The notes beneath the pieces are model-generated. The model was not told where the DNA came from. It searched no databases and worked only from the letters and a program-made list of their open reading frames with translations. Below are positions 32,265-41,392 of a stretch of 44,996 bases of DNA, piece after piece; the stretch's first letter is position 1; each line of letters opens with the position of its first letter. Origin of the DNA: DAOVFN01 sp964484305 (lineage in GTDB: Archaea > Aenigmatarchaeota > Aenigmatarchaeia > QMZP01); contig CAZAEI010000007.1 of NCBI GenBank assembly GCA_964484305.1, positions 1 through 44,996 of the forward strand, written 5' to 3'. A program made the translations under genes and the position numbers.

Positions 32265-35186
32265 CTACTTCTTCTTTTTGAAACCGAAACGGACAGTCTT
32301 GCCCTGGAATTCGGAGGTTCCCCTCTCCGGATTCGGCTGCTCATATCTGATTGGCCATGGCGAACCGACAGCTATACATATTTCCTTTTCATGTTCTTTG
32401 AGTATAATTTCTGTTTCTTTGTCCGATTTCAGAATCAGTTCAATATCATCAGTTACCTTGAGTCCTTCCTTTTTTCTACTTACCTCTATTTTCCTCACAG
32501 ACTCCCTTACCAGGGACTCATCCGGCAAAACCTCTCCCAGGCCGAGCCTCCCCCCAGGGAAGGCCTTCATGTCCCTTGAGGCCCTGTCAAGGAACCTGAC
32601 CTCCCTCACGTTGCCCATGAAGCACACCACATTCTTCAGGTCTTTTATGGCTTTCGTGGCGCCCTTCTCAGGGAAGACGTGCACCGCATCGAGCGGCCAC
32701 TTGAGCTTGAAACCCTTCTCCTCCCTGGACGCGTTCATGGACTCGATGAGGCCCTTTACCGTGTCCATGGCCTTCTCGAGCTTCCTGTCCACAAGCCTCC
32801 TGTCCTGCTCAGGCCAGGGCTCCGCATGAACAGACACCATCTTCCTGAAGAACTCCTGGTATATGTGCTCGCTCATGAACGGGGAGACCGGGGCCAGAAT
32901 CCTGACAAGCCTCTCCAGGACATAGTGGAGGGCATACTGGGCGGCTGCCTTGTCACTTCCTCTGTACCAGGGAGAGAGCCTGTCACGGACAAGCTTTACA
33001 TACCACCTCGAGAGGTCGTTCAGTACGAAGTCGCTCATCTCAGATACGAGCCTGTGAATCATGTACTGCCTGGCCTGGCCGGTCAAATCCATGAGACTGT
33101 TAACCCGGCTGATTATCCACCTGTCCTCGGGCTTCAGGGGTGGCTTCCTTTTCGGCCTCTCTTGCCTGCCCTTCCTTGTGTGCGTTGAGACATGAAGGGG
33201 AGGTTTGGGAGCATAGGCCCTTGTGAACTGGTAGATGTTCCAGAGCACATTGAAGAGCTTGCTGGTCTCCTTTGTTCCCTCCCAGTTGAAATAGAAGTCA
33301 TCCCAGGGCGCGCTGCTCATGAGATAGAACCTCAGGACATCCCTGCCGTACCTCTCGACTACCTGTTCTGGGGTGACCACGTTGCCCTTGGACTTGGACA
33401 TCTTGGTGCCCCTGGCGTCCAGGACAAAGCCGTGCAGCATTATCGTCCCGAAGGGCGACCTGTCAAAGGTAAGGACGCTGGTTATCATCTGGGAGTTCCA
33501 CCACCCCCTGAACTGGTCAGGGCCCTCGGTCTGGAAGGTTGACGGCCAGAGTTTCTTATACAGGGCCTTCTTCCTTGGGTATTCCAGGGCTGCCCATGTC
33601 GAGACCCCTGAATCGAACCACACATCCAGGACATCAGGCGTCCTCTTCATGGGCTTCCCGCATCTGGGGCAGGGAATCCTCACCCTGTCAATTCCCGGCC
33701 TGTGGAAGTCTATCTCCCTTTTGAGCCCGGACCTCTTCTTGAGTTCCTCAAAGGAGCCGACCACCACAATCTCCCCGCATTCGCACTCCCATATAGGGAG
33801 GGGAATTCCCCAGTATCTCTGCCTGGAGACAGGCCAGTCCCCGAGGTTCTGGAGCCAGTTCCTGAAGCGGCCTCCTGCCCACTCCGGGACCCATTTAACC
33901 TTTCTGTTCTCCTCAAGGAGCCTGTTCCTGATTTCTGTTATCTTGAAGAACCACTGCGGAACGCTTATCTGGAGCAGGGGCGAATTGCAGCGCCAGCACA
34001 TGGGGTATTCGTGGCTTATATTCTCCTTTCTGAGCAGGGCATTCCTCTCAGAGAGCTTCTGGAGTATGATGGAGTCAGCGTCCTTGGTAAACCTCCCCTC
34101 GAGCCACTTCCCGGCCTCCCTGGTAAAGGTCCCGTCTGTCCTGACAGGCGATACCTGGGGGAGCCCCTCCCGGACACCGACCAGGTAGTCCTCTGCGCCG
34201 TGGCCGGGTGCGGTATGTACCAGGCCGGTCCCCTGTTCCAGTGTGACGTACCTGGCCGAGGTCACGACCCTGTGGGCCCCCTCGAGGTTCCGGATTGCCG
34301 GGACCAGGTCCCTGAGGGGATGCTCATAGAGCATCCCGGACAGGTCATCCCCGGAGAATGTCCGGACAGTAGTATAGGATTCCATACCGAACTTCTCCAT
34401 GAGGCTGTCGACAAGCTCCGTCGCTATGACATATTTCTCGCCGCTCCTGACCTCGACCAGGGAATAGGAGAAGCTCGGGTGGACCATTATCCCGGTGTTG
34501 GCGGGGAGGGTCCAGGGCGTTGTGGTCCATATAATAAAGTATTCCCTTTCACGGCCCTGTATGGGGAACTTGACATACACCGAGGCATCTGTTACGGTCT
34601 CGTGCTCTATCTCATTATATGATACAGCGGTCTCGCACCTCGGACAGACGTGAATGGGATAGAGCCCCTTGTAGAGCAGGCCCTTCTCATTGGCCCTCTT
34701 GAAGGTGAACCAGGCACCCTCTATGTAGCTGTTATTCAGGGTTACATAGGGCCTGTCCCAGTCCATCCATACCCCGAGGTTGGCGAACTCCCTGCTCATG
34801 ACATCTATATATTTGGTCGCGAACCCCCTGCACTCCCTTATAAACCTGGCCGCGCCATATGCCTCGATGTCCTTCTTGCTGGAGAACCCCAGCTTCTTCT
34901 CAACCTGGTACTCGATGGGCGTGCCGTGGCTGTCATACCCGGGCTGGTCCCAGACATCGAATCCCTGCATCCTCCAGAACCTTATGTAGCAGTCCTTGAT
35001 TATCTTGTTCCATCCCGTTCCCATGTGGATGTTTCCCGTGGCATAGGGGGGGCCATCAGCAAAGAAGAAGGGCTTTTGCCCCTTGGCCAGTTTCTTGACC
35101 TTACCATATACCTTCCTGTCCTTCCAGAACTTCAGGACCTTCTCTTCAACCTTCTTGGGCTCAAAGGGCTCGAACATGCCAATCAC
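32265..35186 (-). CDS. ileS: isoleucyl-tRNA synthetase
   Basis: Class Ia synthetase charging tRNA-Ile. The HIGH-type motif is GNIHMGT (about residue 52), KMSKSKGN lies near residue 600, and the CP1 editing domain is present (WTTTPWTLPANTGIMVHP, then GTGLVHTAPGHGAEDY). The anticodon-binding region (VLNDLSRWYVKLVRDR) follows. At 973 aa it is slightly shorter than most archaeal IleRS; the reduction lies at the C-terminus, which ends FGFKKKK. Start is GTG 35186 or ATG 35177 (MFEPFEPK). A box A (cttaattaataaac on the minus strand, near 35220) precedes it. Confidence 0.96.
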   Translation of the reverse strand: MIGMFEPFEPKKVEEKVLKFWKDRKVYGKVKKLAKGQKPFFFADGPPYATGNIHMGTGWNKIIKDCYIRFWRMQGFDVWDQPGYDSHGTPIEYQVEKKLGFSSKKDIEAYGAARFIRECRGFATKYIDVMSREFANLGVWMDWDRPYVTLNNSYIEGAWFTFKRANEKGLLYKGLYPIHVCPRCETAVSYNEIEHETVTDASVYVKFPIQGREREYFIIWTTTPWTLPANTGIMVHPSFSYSLVEVRSGEKYVIATELVDSLMEKFGMESYTTVRTFSGDDLSGMLYEHPLRDLVPAIRNLEGAHRVVTSARYVTLEQGTGLVHTAPGHGAEDYLVGVREGLPQVSPVRTDGTFTREAGKWLEGRFTKDADSIILQKLSERNALLRKENISHEYPMCWRCNSPLLQISVPQWFFKITEIRNRLLEENRKVKWVPEWAGGRFRNWLQNLGDWPVSRQRYWGIPLPIWECECGEIVVVGSFEELKKRSGLKREIDFHRPGIDRVRIPCPRCGKPMKRTPDVLDVWFDSGVSTWAALEYPRKKALYKKLWPSTFQTEGPDQFRGWWNSQMITSVLTFDRSPFGTIMLHGFVLDARGTKMSKSKGNVVTPEQVVERYGRDVLRFYLMSSAPWDDFYFNWEGTKETSKLFNVLWNIYQFTRAYAPKPPLHVSTHTRKGRQERPKRKPPLKPEDRWIISRVNSLMDLTGQARQYMIHRLVSEMSDFVLNDLSRWYVKLVRDRLSPWYRGSDKAAAQYALHYVLERLVRILAPVSPFMSEHIYQEFFRKMVSVHAEPWPEQDRRLVDRKLEKAMDTVKGLIESMNASREEKGFKLKWPLDAVHVFPEKGATKAIKDLKNVVCFMGNVREVRFLDRASRDMKAFPGGRLGLGEVLPDESLVRESVRKIEVSRKKEGLKVTDDIELILKSDKETEIILKEHEKEICIAVGSPWPIRYEQPNPERGTSEFQGKTVRFGFKKKK

Positions 35187-35379
35187 ATTAACTTAAGATT
35201 GTGCTCCTTATGTTTATTAATTAAGCGGGATTCGCATAAAATACAACTGTTCTTGAAAACAGAACCAGGAAAACCAGGGCCTCTGTTGCCTGGCCCTCCC
35301 CCTGGTTGTGTATTGGGAGGGGAACGTCTTTTAATCAGGGATCCGGCATTCACCCTTCATGTCAACACCTTGAGAATAT
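35187..35379. other. intergenic region between ileS and purF-like gene
   Basis: Contains the ileS promoter on the minus strand (35205-35225) and an imperfect palindrome, ccctccc (35296-35302) with gggaggg (35317-35323), downstream of the purF-like gene, probably part of its 3' untranslated region. No gene recognised. Confidence 0.4.
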
Positions 35380-36765
35380 TTACACATCATCGTATAAATC
35401 CCTTTCTGTGAGGCACTGATAGCAGTATTCATCGGGCTTTCCTGTCAAATCCAGTGTTGTCTCCAGACCAAGGAAATTCACGCTCTTTACCTTCTTGTTC
35501 TTTCCACCATCGCTGATTATATCCAGGACCTTATCGTTAATCTCGCTATCATTACCCTTGATGCCTTCCATGTGCTTGATAGATTCCCTGTAGGGGCACC
35601 TGTGCCTTGGGGGCGGGCTTGCAAAATACCAGTGGACCTCTTTCGCACCGGCCTCATCCATCATGTTTGATATCTCACATGCAGTCTCAAAGGTGAGGCC
35701 TGAATCCTCTACAAGAGCGACCCTCTGCATGCTTACGATATCCGAGTCAGGATAGAGCTTGTCCCTGACATCATTACTCTTGTTATCCTTCTGCTCCTTC
35801 AGGAGGATTTTCATCCCTCCGGGGGCCTCGACCAGTCCCAGCCTGTAGGGCTTGTCGGATTCCTCTGAAAAGCCTATTGCAGGATATCTTCCGGAATCCG
35901 GTACAGGCACAACGATATCGATATCCTTCAGCGTCCCTTTATGCTCCTTTGCAAGGGCCCTTCCGGAATTGAACCTGTACTTTGAAACCCTGCGGCCCCC
36001 GAAAATCCTGCTCCCCGGATTTGCAAAATATACAAGCTCTCTTATGCAGTGTCTTGGGTCGCTTTCAAAAAGCTGATATGATGTTGATGTATTGTTATCG
36101 AACACCAGGAGCTCCCCTTCCCCGATATCGCATTCATATTTAGCACCTATTCTGTTGAATGCACTGGTCTCTGAAGCGATTACAGGGGCACCCCTAAGGC
36201 TTCCCAGAGAGAGGGGCATATGCCCATGCCTGTCCCTGACAACGGCAAGCCTGTCATTAAACATTGCAATGAAGCAGTAAGAGCCCCTCATGTCCTCCAG
36301 CGAGTGCCTGAATGCATTCTCAATGTTATCTTCTCCGGAATTGGATATGAGATGTATAAGCATGTCAGCAGCCGACGGGTCGGGTCTGAGGGCACCCCCG
36401 CCATGATAGAATCCTTCCCGAACCTCATCATAGTTCGTTAGCTTCCCGTTACCTACAACCGCAATGCCACCCGGAGCGATTACTCCGGCAATGTCTGATA
36501 CCGCTGGCCCTGGATGTTTCTTATCGGATATTCTCCCAATCGCTATATCTGACTTATCCGAGTCCAGCTCCCCGAGGGTTATGTCTCTGAACTCTGTATC
36601 ATCAAGCCCGTATATGGTGAACGGTCCATCACCCCCAGCATTCGTGGCTATTACAGGGTATTCCCTTCCGCTTCTGTGATGATACATCAGAAGGGCATCA
36701 GAGGTGGTCCTTGCAGTGCCTTCTAATACACCCTTTCCATAGACGCCGACAATCCCAAAGGACAT
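35380..36765 (-). CDS. PurF-like protein lacking the catalytic cysteine
   Basis: Homologous along its length to amidophosphoribosyltransferase, first enzyme of purine synthesis. Yet the N-terminus is MSFGIVGVYG, not MCGIVG, so the nucleophilic Cys is gone, and the PRPP loop reads LVEDSGLTFETA instead of VDDSIVRGTT. The four cysteines matching the Fe-S ligands of Bacillus PurF remain: Cys240 (RHCIRELVYFANPGS), Cys390 (RCPY), Cys448 and Cys451 (YCYQC). PVPDSGRYPAIGF is also kept. Length 461 aa is normal. It is likely a pseudoenzyme, a regulatory homologue or an ammonia-dependent variant. A leaderless-type AT-rich promoter precedes ATG 36765. Confidence 0.82.
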   Translation of the reverse strand: MSFGIVGVYGKGVLEGTARTTSDALLMYHHRSGREYPVIATNAGGDGPFTIYGLDDTEFRDITLGELDSDKSDIAIGRISDKKHPGPAVSDIAGVIAPGGIAVVGNGKLTNYDEVREGFYHGGGALRPDPSAADMLIHLISNSGEDNIENAFRHSLEDMRGSYCFIAMFNDRLAVVRDRHGHMPLSLGSLRGAPVIASETSAFNRIGAKYECDIGEGELLVFDNNTSTSYQLFESDPRHCIRELVYFANPGSRIFGGRRVSKYRFNSGRALAKEHKGTLKDIDIVVPVPDSGRYPAIGFSEESDKPYRLGLVEAPGGMKILLKEQKDNKSNDVRDKLYPDSDIVSMQRVALVEDSGLTFETACEISNMMDEAGAKEVHWYFASPPPRHRCPYRESIKHMEGIKGNDSEINDKVLDIISDGGKNKKVKSVNFLGLETTLDLTGKPDEYCYQCLTERDLYDDV

Positions 36766-36822
36766 AAGAAATCAATTGTTTCTTGGATAGAAGTTTTAAA
36801 TCTCTTTCATGCAAATTCTTAT

Positions 36823-37284
36823 TTAATCACCAATCAGATTATTCCCCTTACCTTTTAAAACCTCAACATAGTCTGCAGCCCCTTTAAGGGCAGGCGAAAA
36901 ATTCGGTTCAGCGCCTATCACAATAGCTTCCTTGTTGTAGCTTTTTACCTTATGCAGTAACGAGGCAAAGTCACCGTCCCGTGTTGACAAGGCTATTGTA
37001 CCTATGAAATCATATTTTGGACTACAAATTACTTCCGTTACCCTTGAGGCAAGCGGTACGTCAACATCTTCTATTCCGATATCCCCTAAAGAAAAACCAG
37101 AATTCATGATATATTCAATAAATTTTTCGTCAGCGTACTTGTTAAGGAAGGTCTCTGCTATCCTTACATCACCATACTTCCTTGCAGCTTCATATATCTC
37201 TTTCAGACCAAAACCAAACTCGCTCCTTCTTACCATATTTGGCCCGTCCACAAACAGTGCTATATTTCTTTTCCTTCCTCCCAT
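36823..37284 (-). CDS. NYN-domain (PIN-like) protein, DUF88/LabA type
   Basis: A 153-residue single-domain protein. NIALFVDGPNMVRR near the N-terminus and IALSTRDGDFASLLHKVKSYNKEAIVIGAE near the middle hold the acidic residues of the NYN metal-dependent ribonuclease fold. It may act in RNA processing or decay. The gene is AT-rich and diverges from kae1, with a 63-bp shared promoter region. A GGGGGATATTAA ribosome-site-like stretch precedes the ATG. Confidence 0.82.
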   Translation of the reverse strand: MGGRKRNIALFVDGPNMVRRSEFGFGLKEIYEAARKYGDVRIAETFLNKYADEKFIEYIMNSGFSLGDIGIEDVDVPLASRVTEVICSPKYDFIGTIALSTRDGDFASLLHKVKSYNKEAIVIGAEPNFSPALKGAADYVEVLKGKGNNLIGD

Positions 37285-37347
37285 TTAATATCCCCCAAGA
37301 ATATATTGGAGGTATTTATAACAATTCTATCGCTATAGATTAGACAT

Positions 37348-38319
37348 ATGCTCTGCTTGGGAATTGAGTCAACTGCGCACACCTTTGGAGTCGGGATAGT
37401 TACAGACAAAAAGAAGATTCTTAGCAATATTGTTGATATGTACAGGCCTCCCTTGGGCTGGGGTATAAAGCCCATGGATGCCGCTGAGCATCACAGAAAG
37501 ATTAAAGAGGATGTTCTGGGTAATGCACTGAAAGAGGCCAAAACAAAGCTGTCTGATATCGATTTAGTGAGTTTCTCCCAGGGTGCAGGCCTTCCTCCCT
37601 GCCTGCACGTCGGGTTGAATCTTGCAAAGGAGCTTGCCTCCAAAATCAGGAAGCCCCCAATAGGAGTGTGTCATCAGATAGCGCATATCGAAATAGGGAG
37701 GCTGAGCACAGAAATGACCGATCCAGTAACACTTTATGTATCTGGCGGCAACACCCAGATTCTCTCCTTTGTGGAGGGCCGCTACCGCTGCTTTGGCGAA
37801 ACCCAGGACATTGGAGTGGGCAATGCCTTGGACAAGTTCGGCCGCGACATCGGCCTCGAGTTCCCTGCCGGCCCCAGGATAGAGGTCCTGGCCAGGGGAG
37901 GGCGCTACCAGGAGCTGCCCTATACAGTAAAGGGCATGGACCTCTCCTTCTCGGGGATTGTAACCGAGGCCGTGAGGCGGGTCAAATCCGGCCAGAGCAA
38001 GAGGAATGTATGCTTCTCCCTTCAGGAGACCCTCTTCGCCATGCTGACCGAAGTGACCGAGCGGGCCCTGGCACATACCAAGAAAAGGGAGGTCCTGCTG
38101 ACAGGGGGGGTGGCCGCAAACAGCAGGCTCCGAGGTATGCTCATGATAATGTGCAGGGAGAGGGGCGCGAGGTTCGCAGTGGTCCCCAGGGAGCTGGCTG
38201 GCGATAACGGGAGTATGATAGCCTGGACAGGCATACTCATGCACAAATCCGGGATGAGAACAAAGTCCGGGATTCTCCCCAGGCAGAGGACAGACGACGT
38301 CGACGTGAAGTGGCTCTAG
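37348..38319 (+). CDS. kae1: Kae1/TsaD, tRNA t6A37 threonylcarbamoyltransferase subunit
   Basis: Catalytic subunit of KEOPS that transfers threonylcarbamoyl to A37 of tRNAs decoding ANN. It begins MLCLGIESTAHTFGVGIV; the metal ligands His109 and His113 lie in GVCHQIAHIEIGR (Asn of the usual NHxxAH is Cys here), followed by YVSGGNTQ and AGDNGSMIAWTG. At 323 aa it is stand-alone, without the Bud32 kinase fusion of some archaea. Base composition shifts inside the gene: the first 380 bp are AT-rich like the NYN gene beside it, while the rest is GC-rich. Its product is the substrate of TrmO (6628-7113). Confidence 0.95.
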   Translation: MLCLGIESTAHTFGVGIVTDKKKILSNIVDMYRPPLGWGIKPMDAAEHHRKIKEDVLGNALKEAKTKLSDIDLVSFSQGAGLPPCLHVGLNLAKELASKIRKPPIGVCHQIAHIEIGRLSTEMTDPVTLYVSGGNTQILSFVEGRYRCFGETQDIGVGNALDKFGRDIGLEFPAGPRIEVLARGGRYQELPYTVKGMDLSFSGIVTEAVRRVKSGQSKRNVCFSLQETLFAMLTEVTERALAHTKKREVLLTGGVAANSRLRGMLMIMCRERGARFAVVPRELAGDNGSMIAWTGILMHKSGMRTKSGILPRQRTDDVDVKWL

Positions 38320-38582
38320 GTAGTTTCCCTGCCAAGGCCGCTCACAACCCCTTCCACGAAATCCCTCTTGATGTCTGTTATGATATACATCGTGCCCATG
38401 GTTGCCAAGAAGAGGGCTCCCAGGAGCATGAAGAATTCCACCTCTGCCTCACCGGCCTGGTTTATCGTAACCATCACGGCCTTGTCAGGGCTCTGGTAGG
38501 CGGCCACGAATGTAAGCATGAGCGTTATGTACATCCCGAACAGCCACATCACAGTGAATATCTTTATAATCTCCCTGTTCAT
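38316..38582 (-). CDS. small two-helix membrane protein
   Basis: An 88-residue protein with two membrane helices (about 8-28 and 48-68) and a charged C-terminal tail; no family recognised. It overlaps the end of convergent kae1 by 4 bp. GGTGG lies 5 nt ahead of ATG 38582. Upstream (38596-38614) is an inverted repeat, agtgac-N7-gtcact, followed by actac-aaa-gtagt, a possible operator for this gene. Confidence 0.65.
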   Translation of the reverse strand: MNREIIKIFTVMWLFGMYITLMLTFVAAYQSPDKAVMVTINQAGEAEVEFFMLLGALFLATMGTMYIITDIKRDFVEGVVSGLGRETT

Positions 38583-38747
38583 GTTACCACCTATCAGTGA
38601 CTATTAATGTCACTACAAAGTAGTGATTTTAATGGTTTATAAAGTTAACGGTGTGCCGGCTTTGTAACAAAATCGATGATTTTAGGTCTCTTTGCCTTTC
38701 TGAAGCCAGAAACCTCATAGAAAAGGGGCCCAAACCCTGCAATCCCG

Positions 38748-39677
38748 CTATCCAGTGGGATTCAGCCTGCCCAGGCTCTCCTTTATAGCACTGGCGGACC
38801 TGTCAAGGGCCTCCCTTGTCTCCTTCTCGAGCTCGAGCTCCACGATTTCCTCTATGCCGTTCCTTCCCAGCCTTGCGGGAACCCCGAGGAAGAGGCCCGA
38901 GTGGCCGTACTCACCCTCAAGACAGGCCGATACAGGCAGGATTCTCTTGGTGTCCTTCAGGATGGCCTCGGCCATCTCTGCTATGGCGGCCCCTGGCGCA
39001 TAGAATGCGGAGCCGGTCTTGAGGTGCGAGACTATCTCAGCCCCTGCATTCCTCGTCCGCTCCACTATCTCATTAAGCCTTTCGGGGGAGAGCACATCCC
39101 TGACATCCCTTCCGCCTGCCTTGGTGTGCTCTATGACCGGGACCATGCTGTCCCCGTGGCTTCCGAGGACCATGGCTTCTATCTCAGATGGCTCTGTTCC
39201 CAGCTCCTGGGCAAGGAAGCACCTGAACCTGGATGTGTCAAGGACGCCTGCCATGCCCATGATCCTTTCCCTGGGGAATCCGAGCTCCCTGTAGGCCAGC
39301 CAGGTCATGGAATCCAGGGGATTGGTCACCACAATGACTATCGAACCGGGGGCGTGTTGCCTTATCTCCTTGCATACCGATTTCATTATCCTTGAGTTTA
39401 TGTCCAGAAGGTCCTCCCTGCTCATCCCCGGCTTCCTAGGAACCCCGGCAGTCACGACCACCATGTCAGAGTCCTCCATCTCAGAGAAATCATTGGTCCC
39501 CTCTACCCTGGATTTGCTCCCCCACAGGGGCATGCTCTGCTGTATGTCAAGGGCCTTTCCCTGAGGGACTCCCTCCACCACGTCCACCAGGACTATGTCT
39601 CCCAGGCCCTTCTGGGCCATCTTGAGGGCTGCTGTGGCCCCCACATTCCCTGCCCCTATGACGGATATCTTCGGCAT
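38748..39677 (-). CDS. mdh: malate dehydrogenase (LDH-like MDH)
   Basis: NAD(P)-dependent malate/oxaloacetate oxidoreductase of the LDH/MDH superfamily. The Rossmann motif is ISVIGAGNVGATAA with Asp in VLVDVVEG, the substrate loop is GVPRKPGMSREDLL with the two arginines of malate enzymes, then VTNPLDSMTWLAY and the catalytic His in GSHGDSMVP. Length 309 aa is typical of the tetrameric type. Aspartate aminotransferase lies just upstream on the same strand (43 nt apart) but mdh has its own box A (ctttttaagca) there. Together they interconvert malate, oxaloacetate and aspartate. Confidence 0.93.
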   Translation of the reverse strand: MPKISVIGAGNVGATAALKMAQKGLGDIVLVDVVEGVPQGKALDIQQSMPLWGSKSRVEGTNDFSEMEDSDMVVVTAGVPRKPGMSREDLLDINSRIMKSVCKEIRQHAPGSIVIVVTNPLDSMTWLAYRELGFPRERIMGMAGVLDTSRFRCFLAQELGTEPSEIEAMVLGSHGDSMVPVIEHTKAGGRDVRDVLSPERLNEIVERTRNAGAEIVSHLKTGSAFYAPGAAIAEMAEAILKDTKRILPVSACLEGEYGHSGLFLGVPARLGRNGIEEIVELELEKETREALDRSASAIKESLGRLNPTG

Positions 39678-39720
39678 AAGAATAAAAACAGGCCCAATGC
39701 TTAAAAAAGGTATGCCTGCC

Positions 39721-40860
39721 CTACCTTGTCAGGAAGGCCCTTATCCTTTCCAGGCCTTTCTTTATCTGCTCCATGGAGGTCGCGTAGCTTATCCTCACAT
39801 GGCCCGGCACGCCAAAGGCAGAGCCTGGAACCAGGGCAACCCGGGCCTTATCCAGAAGCTCCCTGGAGAATCCAGTATCGTCCCCCACAGGAATCTTCGG
39901 GAATACATAGAATGCCCCGTCCGGCCTTGTGCAGGAGAATCCCTCCATGGAATTGAGCCCGTCCACCAGGAAGTCCCTCCTCTTCCTGTACTCCTCTACA
40001 ATCACCTCCAGGCCGGAATCCTCCCTGAGGGCCGCTATCGCCGCCCTCTGGACTATCGAAGCGGGGTTTGAGGTGGACTGGCTCTGGAGCCTTCCCATGG
40101 CCTTTATCACATCCACGGGACCTGCTACATAACCGAGCCTCCAGCCGGGTATTGCGTGGCTCTTGCTCAGGCCGTTGACAGTGAAGGTGACGGCCTTCAC
40201 TTTTCCGCTTATCGATGCCGGGCTGAAGTGCCTCCCGCCATAGATTATCTTCTCATATATCTCGTCTGATACAAGGAATATGCCCCTCTCTGCTGCAGCC
40301 TCGGCGACCCTCCTCACATCGCCCTCAGGAAAGACCGCTCCGCTCGGGTTGTTGGGGCTGTTCAGGACTATGGCCCTGGTCCTCTCTGAAATCCTCTCCA
40401 GTACAGACTCGGCATTCAGCATGAAGTCATGTCCAGTCTCCGCAAAGACAGGGGTGCCGTCCGCAAGCCTAACCATGTCAGGATAGCTTACCCAGTAGGG
40501 TTTGGGTATTATCACCTCATCCCCGGGGTTCAGCACGGCCTGGAAGAGGTTGTAGAGGGCGTGTTTGGCACCCACAGAGATGATTATATTCTCAGGCCCG
40601 TAGTCCAGGCTGTTGTCCCTTCTGAACTTCTCGCACACAACCCGCTTCAGCTCCGTGAGGCCTGTCGCGTCTGTATACCTGGAATCATTGGCCTGCACAG
40701 CCTCTATAGCAGCCTGCTTGACGTGCTCGGGCGGTGCGAAATCCGGCTGCCCTGCCCCGAAGTCCACGACATCAATCCCCTGGGCCTTCATGGCCTTGGC
40801 CCTGGCAGAGACTGCCAGGGTAGGAGAATCAGAAATCCTTCCCACCCTTTCCGAGAGCAT
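39721..40860 (-). CDS. PLP aspartate aminotransferase (class I, subgroup I-gamma/1b-like)
   Basis: A fold-type I aminotransferase of 379 aa resembling thermophile AspAT. It shows FGAGQPDFAPPEHVKQA at the N-terminus, YTDATGLTELKR, IISVGAKHALYNLFQA, NSPNNPSGAVF, SDEIYEKIIYG and the PLP lysine in NGLSKSHAIPGWRLGY. Substrate is most likely aspartate/oxoglutarate, supported by the adjacent mdh gene. A minus-strand box A region (gctttttaacc, near 40890) precedes ATG 40860. Confidence 0.9.
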   Translation of the reverse strand: MLSERVGRISDSPTLAVSARAKAMKAQGIDVVDFGAGQPDFAPPEHVKQAAIEAVQANDSRYTDATGLTELKRVVCEKFRRDNSLDYGPENIIISVGAKHALYNLFQAVLNPGDEVIIPKPYWVSYPDMVRLADGTPVFAETGHDFMLNAESVLERISERTRAIVLNSPNNPSGAVFPEGDVRRVAEAAAERGIFLVSDEIYEKIIYGGRHFSPASISGKVKAVTFTVNGLSKSHAIPGWRLGYVAGPVDVIKAMGRLQSQSTSNPASIVQRAAIAALREDSGLEVIVEEYRKRRDFLVDGLNSMEGFSCTRPDGAFYVFPKIPVGDDTGFSRELLDKARVALVPGSAFGVPGHVRISYATSMEQIKKGLERIRAFLTR

Positions 40861-40970
40861 GGTTTAGAATTGGGGGATAAAGGTTAAAAAGCGTGTGAAA
40901 TCCACGAAGTAAGGGTTAAAAGTAATCCTGATAAGGATATCCTCTAAACCAATGTCCTGCATAGTTTTCC

Positions 40971-40988
40971 AGTTCCGTCTGCGGAACT
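40971..40988 (-). terminator. hairpin at the end of the EF-Tu-D2-like gene
   Basis: agttccg-tctg-cggaact forms a perfect 7-bp stem overlapping the stop codon of the 40987-41250 gene. It is followed on the minus strand by ggaaaac, so it may mark the 3' end of that message. Confidence 0.5.
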
Positions 40989-41250
40989 ATACCTTGTATA
41001 CCTGGTCGCCTTCCCTGACCCTGTCCTTTACCTTGATCCCTATTGCATCCCCTGCCTTGGCCTCCTTGACAGGGTTGTTGTGTATCTGCATGGAATCCAC
41101 CTTCTGCTCGATATTGGTCGTAGCTCCCTCTATCGATACCTTATCCCCGGCCTTGAGGACATCAGAGAGCTCTATAACAGCAACGCTTATGTTGGTAAAG
41201 AAGTGAGTCACCCTTCCCACAAGCTTCTTCTCTTTTGCCTTCTCGGGCAT
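40987..41250 (-). CDS. EF-Tu domain 2-like small beta-barrel protein
   Basis: An 87-residue protein resembling the second domain of translation GTPases: VGRVTHFFTNISVAVIELSDVLKAGDKVSIEG, then SMQIHNNPVKEAKAGDAIGIKV, ending DQVYKV. It lacks any GTPase domain. Free-standing copies are common in archaea and have no settled function. ATG 41250 is chosen because GGAGGTG lies 5 nt ahead; the open frame continues upstream to 41310 but is unlike the family. Confidence 0.75.
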   Translation of the reverse strand: MPEKAKEKKLVGRVTHFFTNISVAVIELSDVLKAGDKVSIEGATTNIEQKVDSMQIHNNPVKEAKAGDAIGIKVKDRVREGDQVYKV

Positions 41251-41392
41251 GCATACACCTCCTTCCTGACCCAACCTGCCTGCCGATACCTTCGGTACAG
41301 GATTGTGCAATCTTGTGGAAGGTCAGGAAACATTACCTCCTGTTAAGAATCTGGATTTAAGGTATATAAGTTTCCCCCCTCAATTCATATTC

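Noticed and set aside
33702..34622. 306-codon plus-strand open frame inside ileS
   Set aside because: Antisense shadow; the IleRS catalytic and editing motifs run through it on the minus strand.
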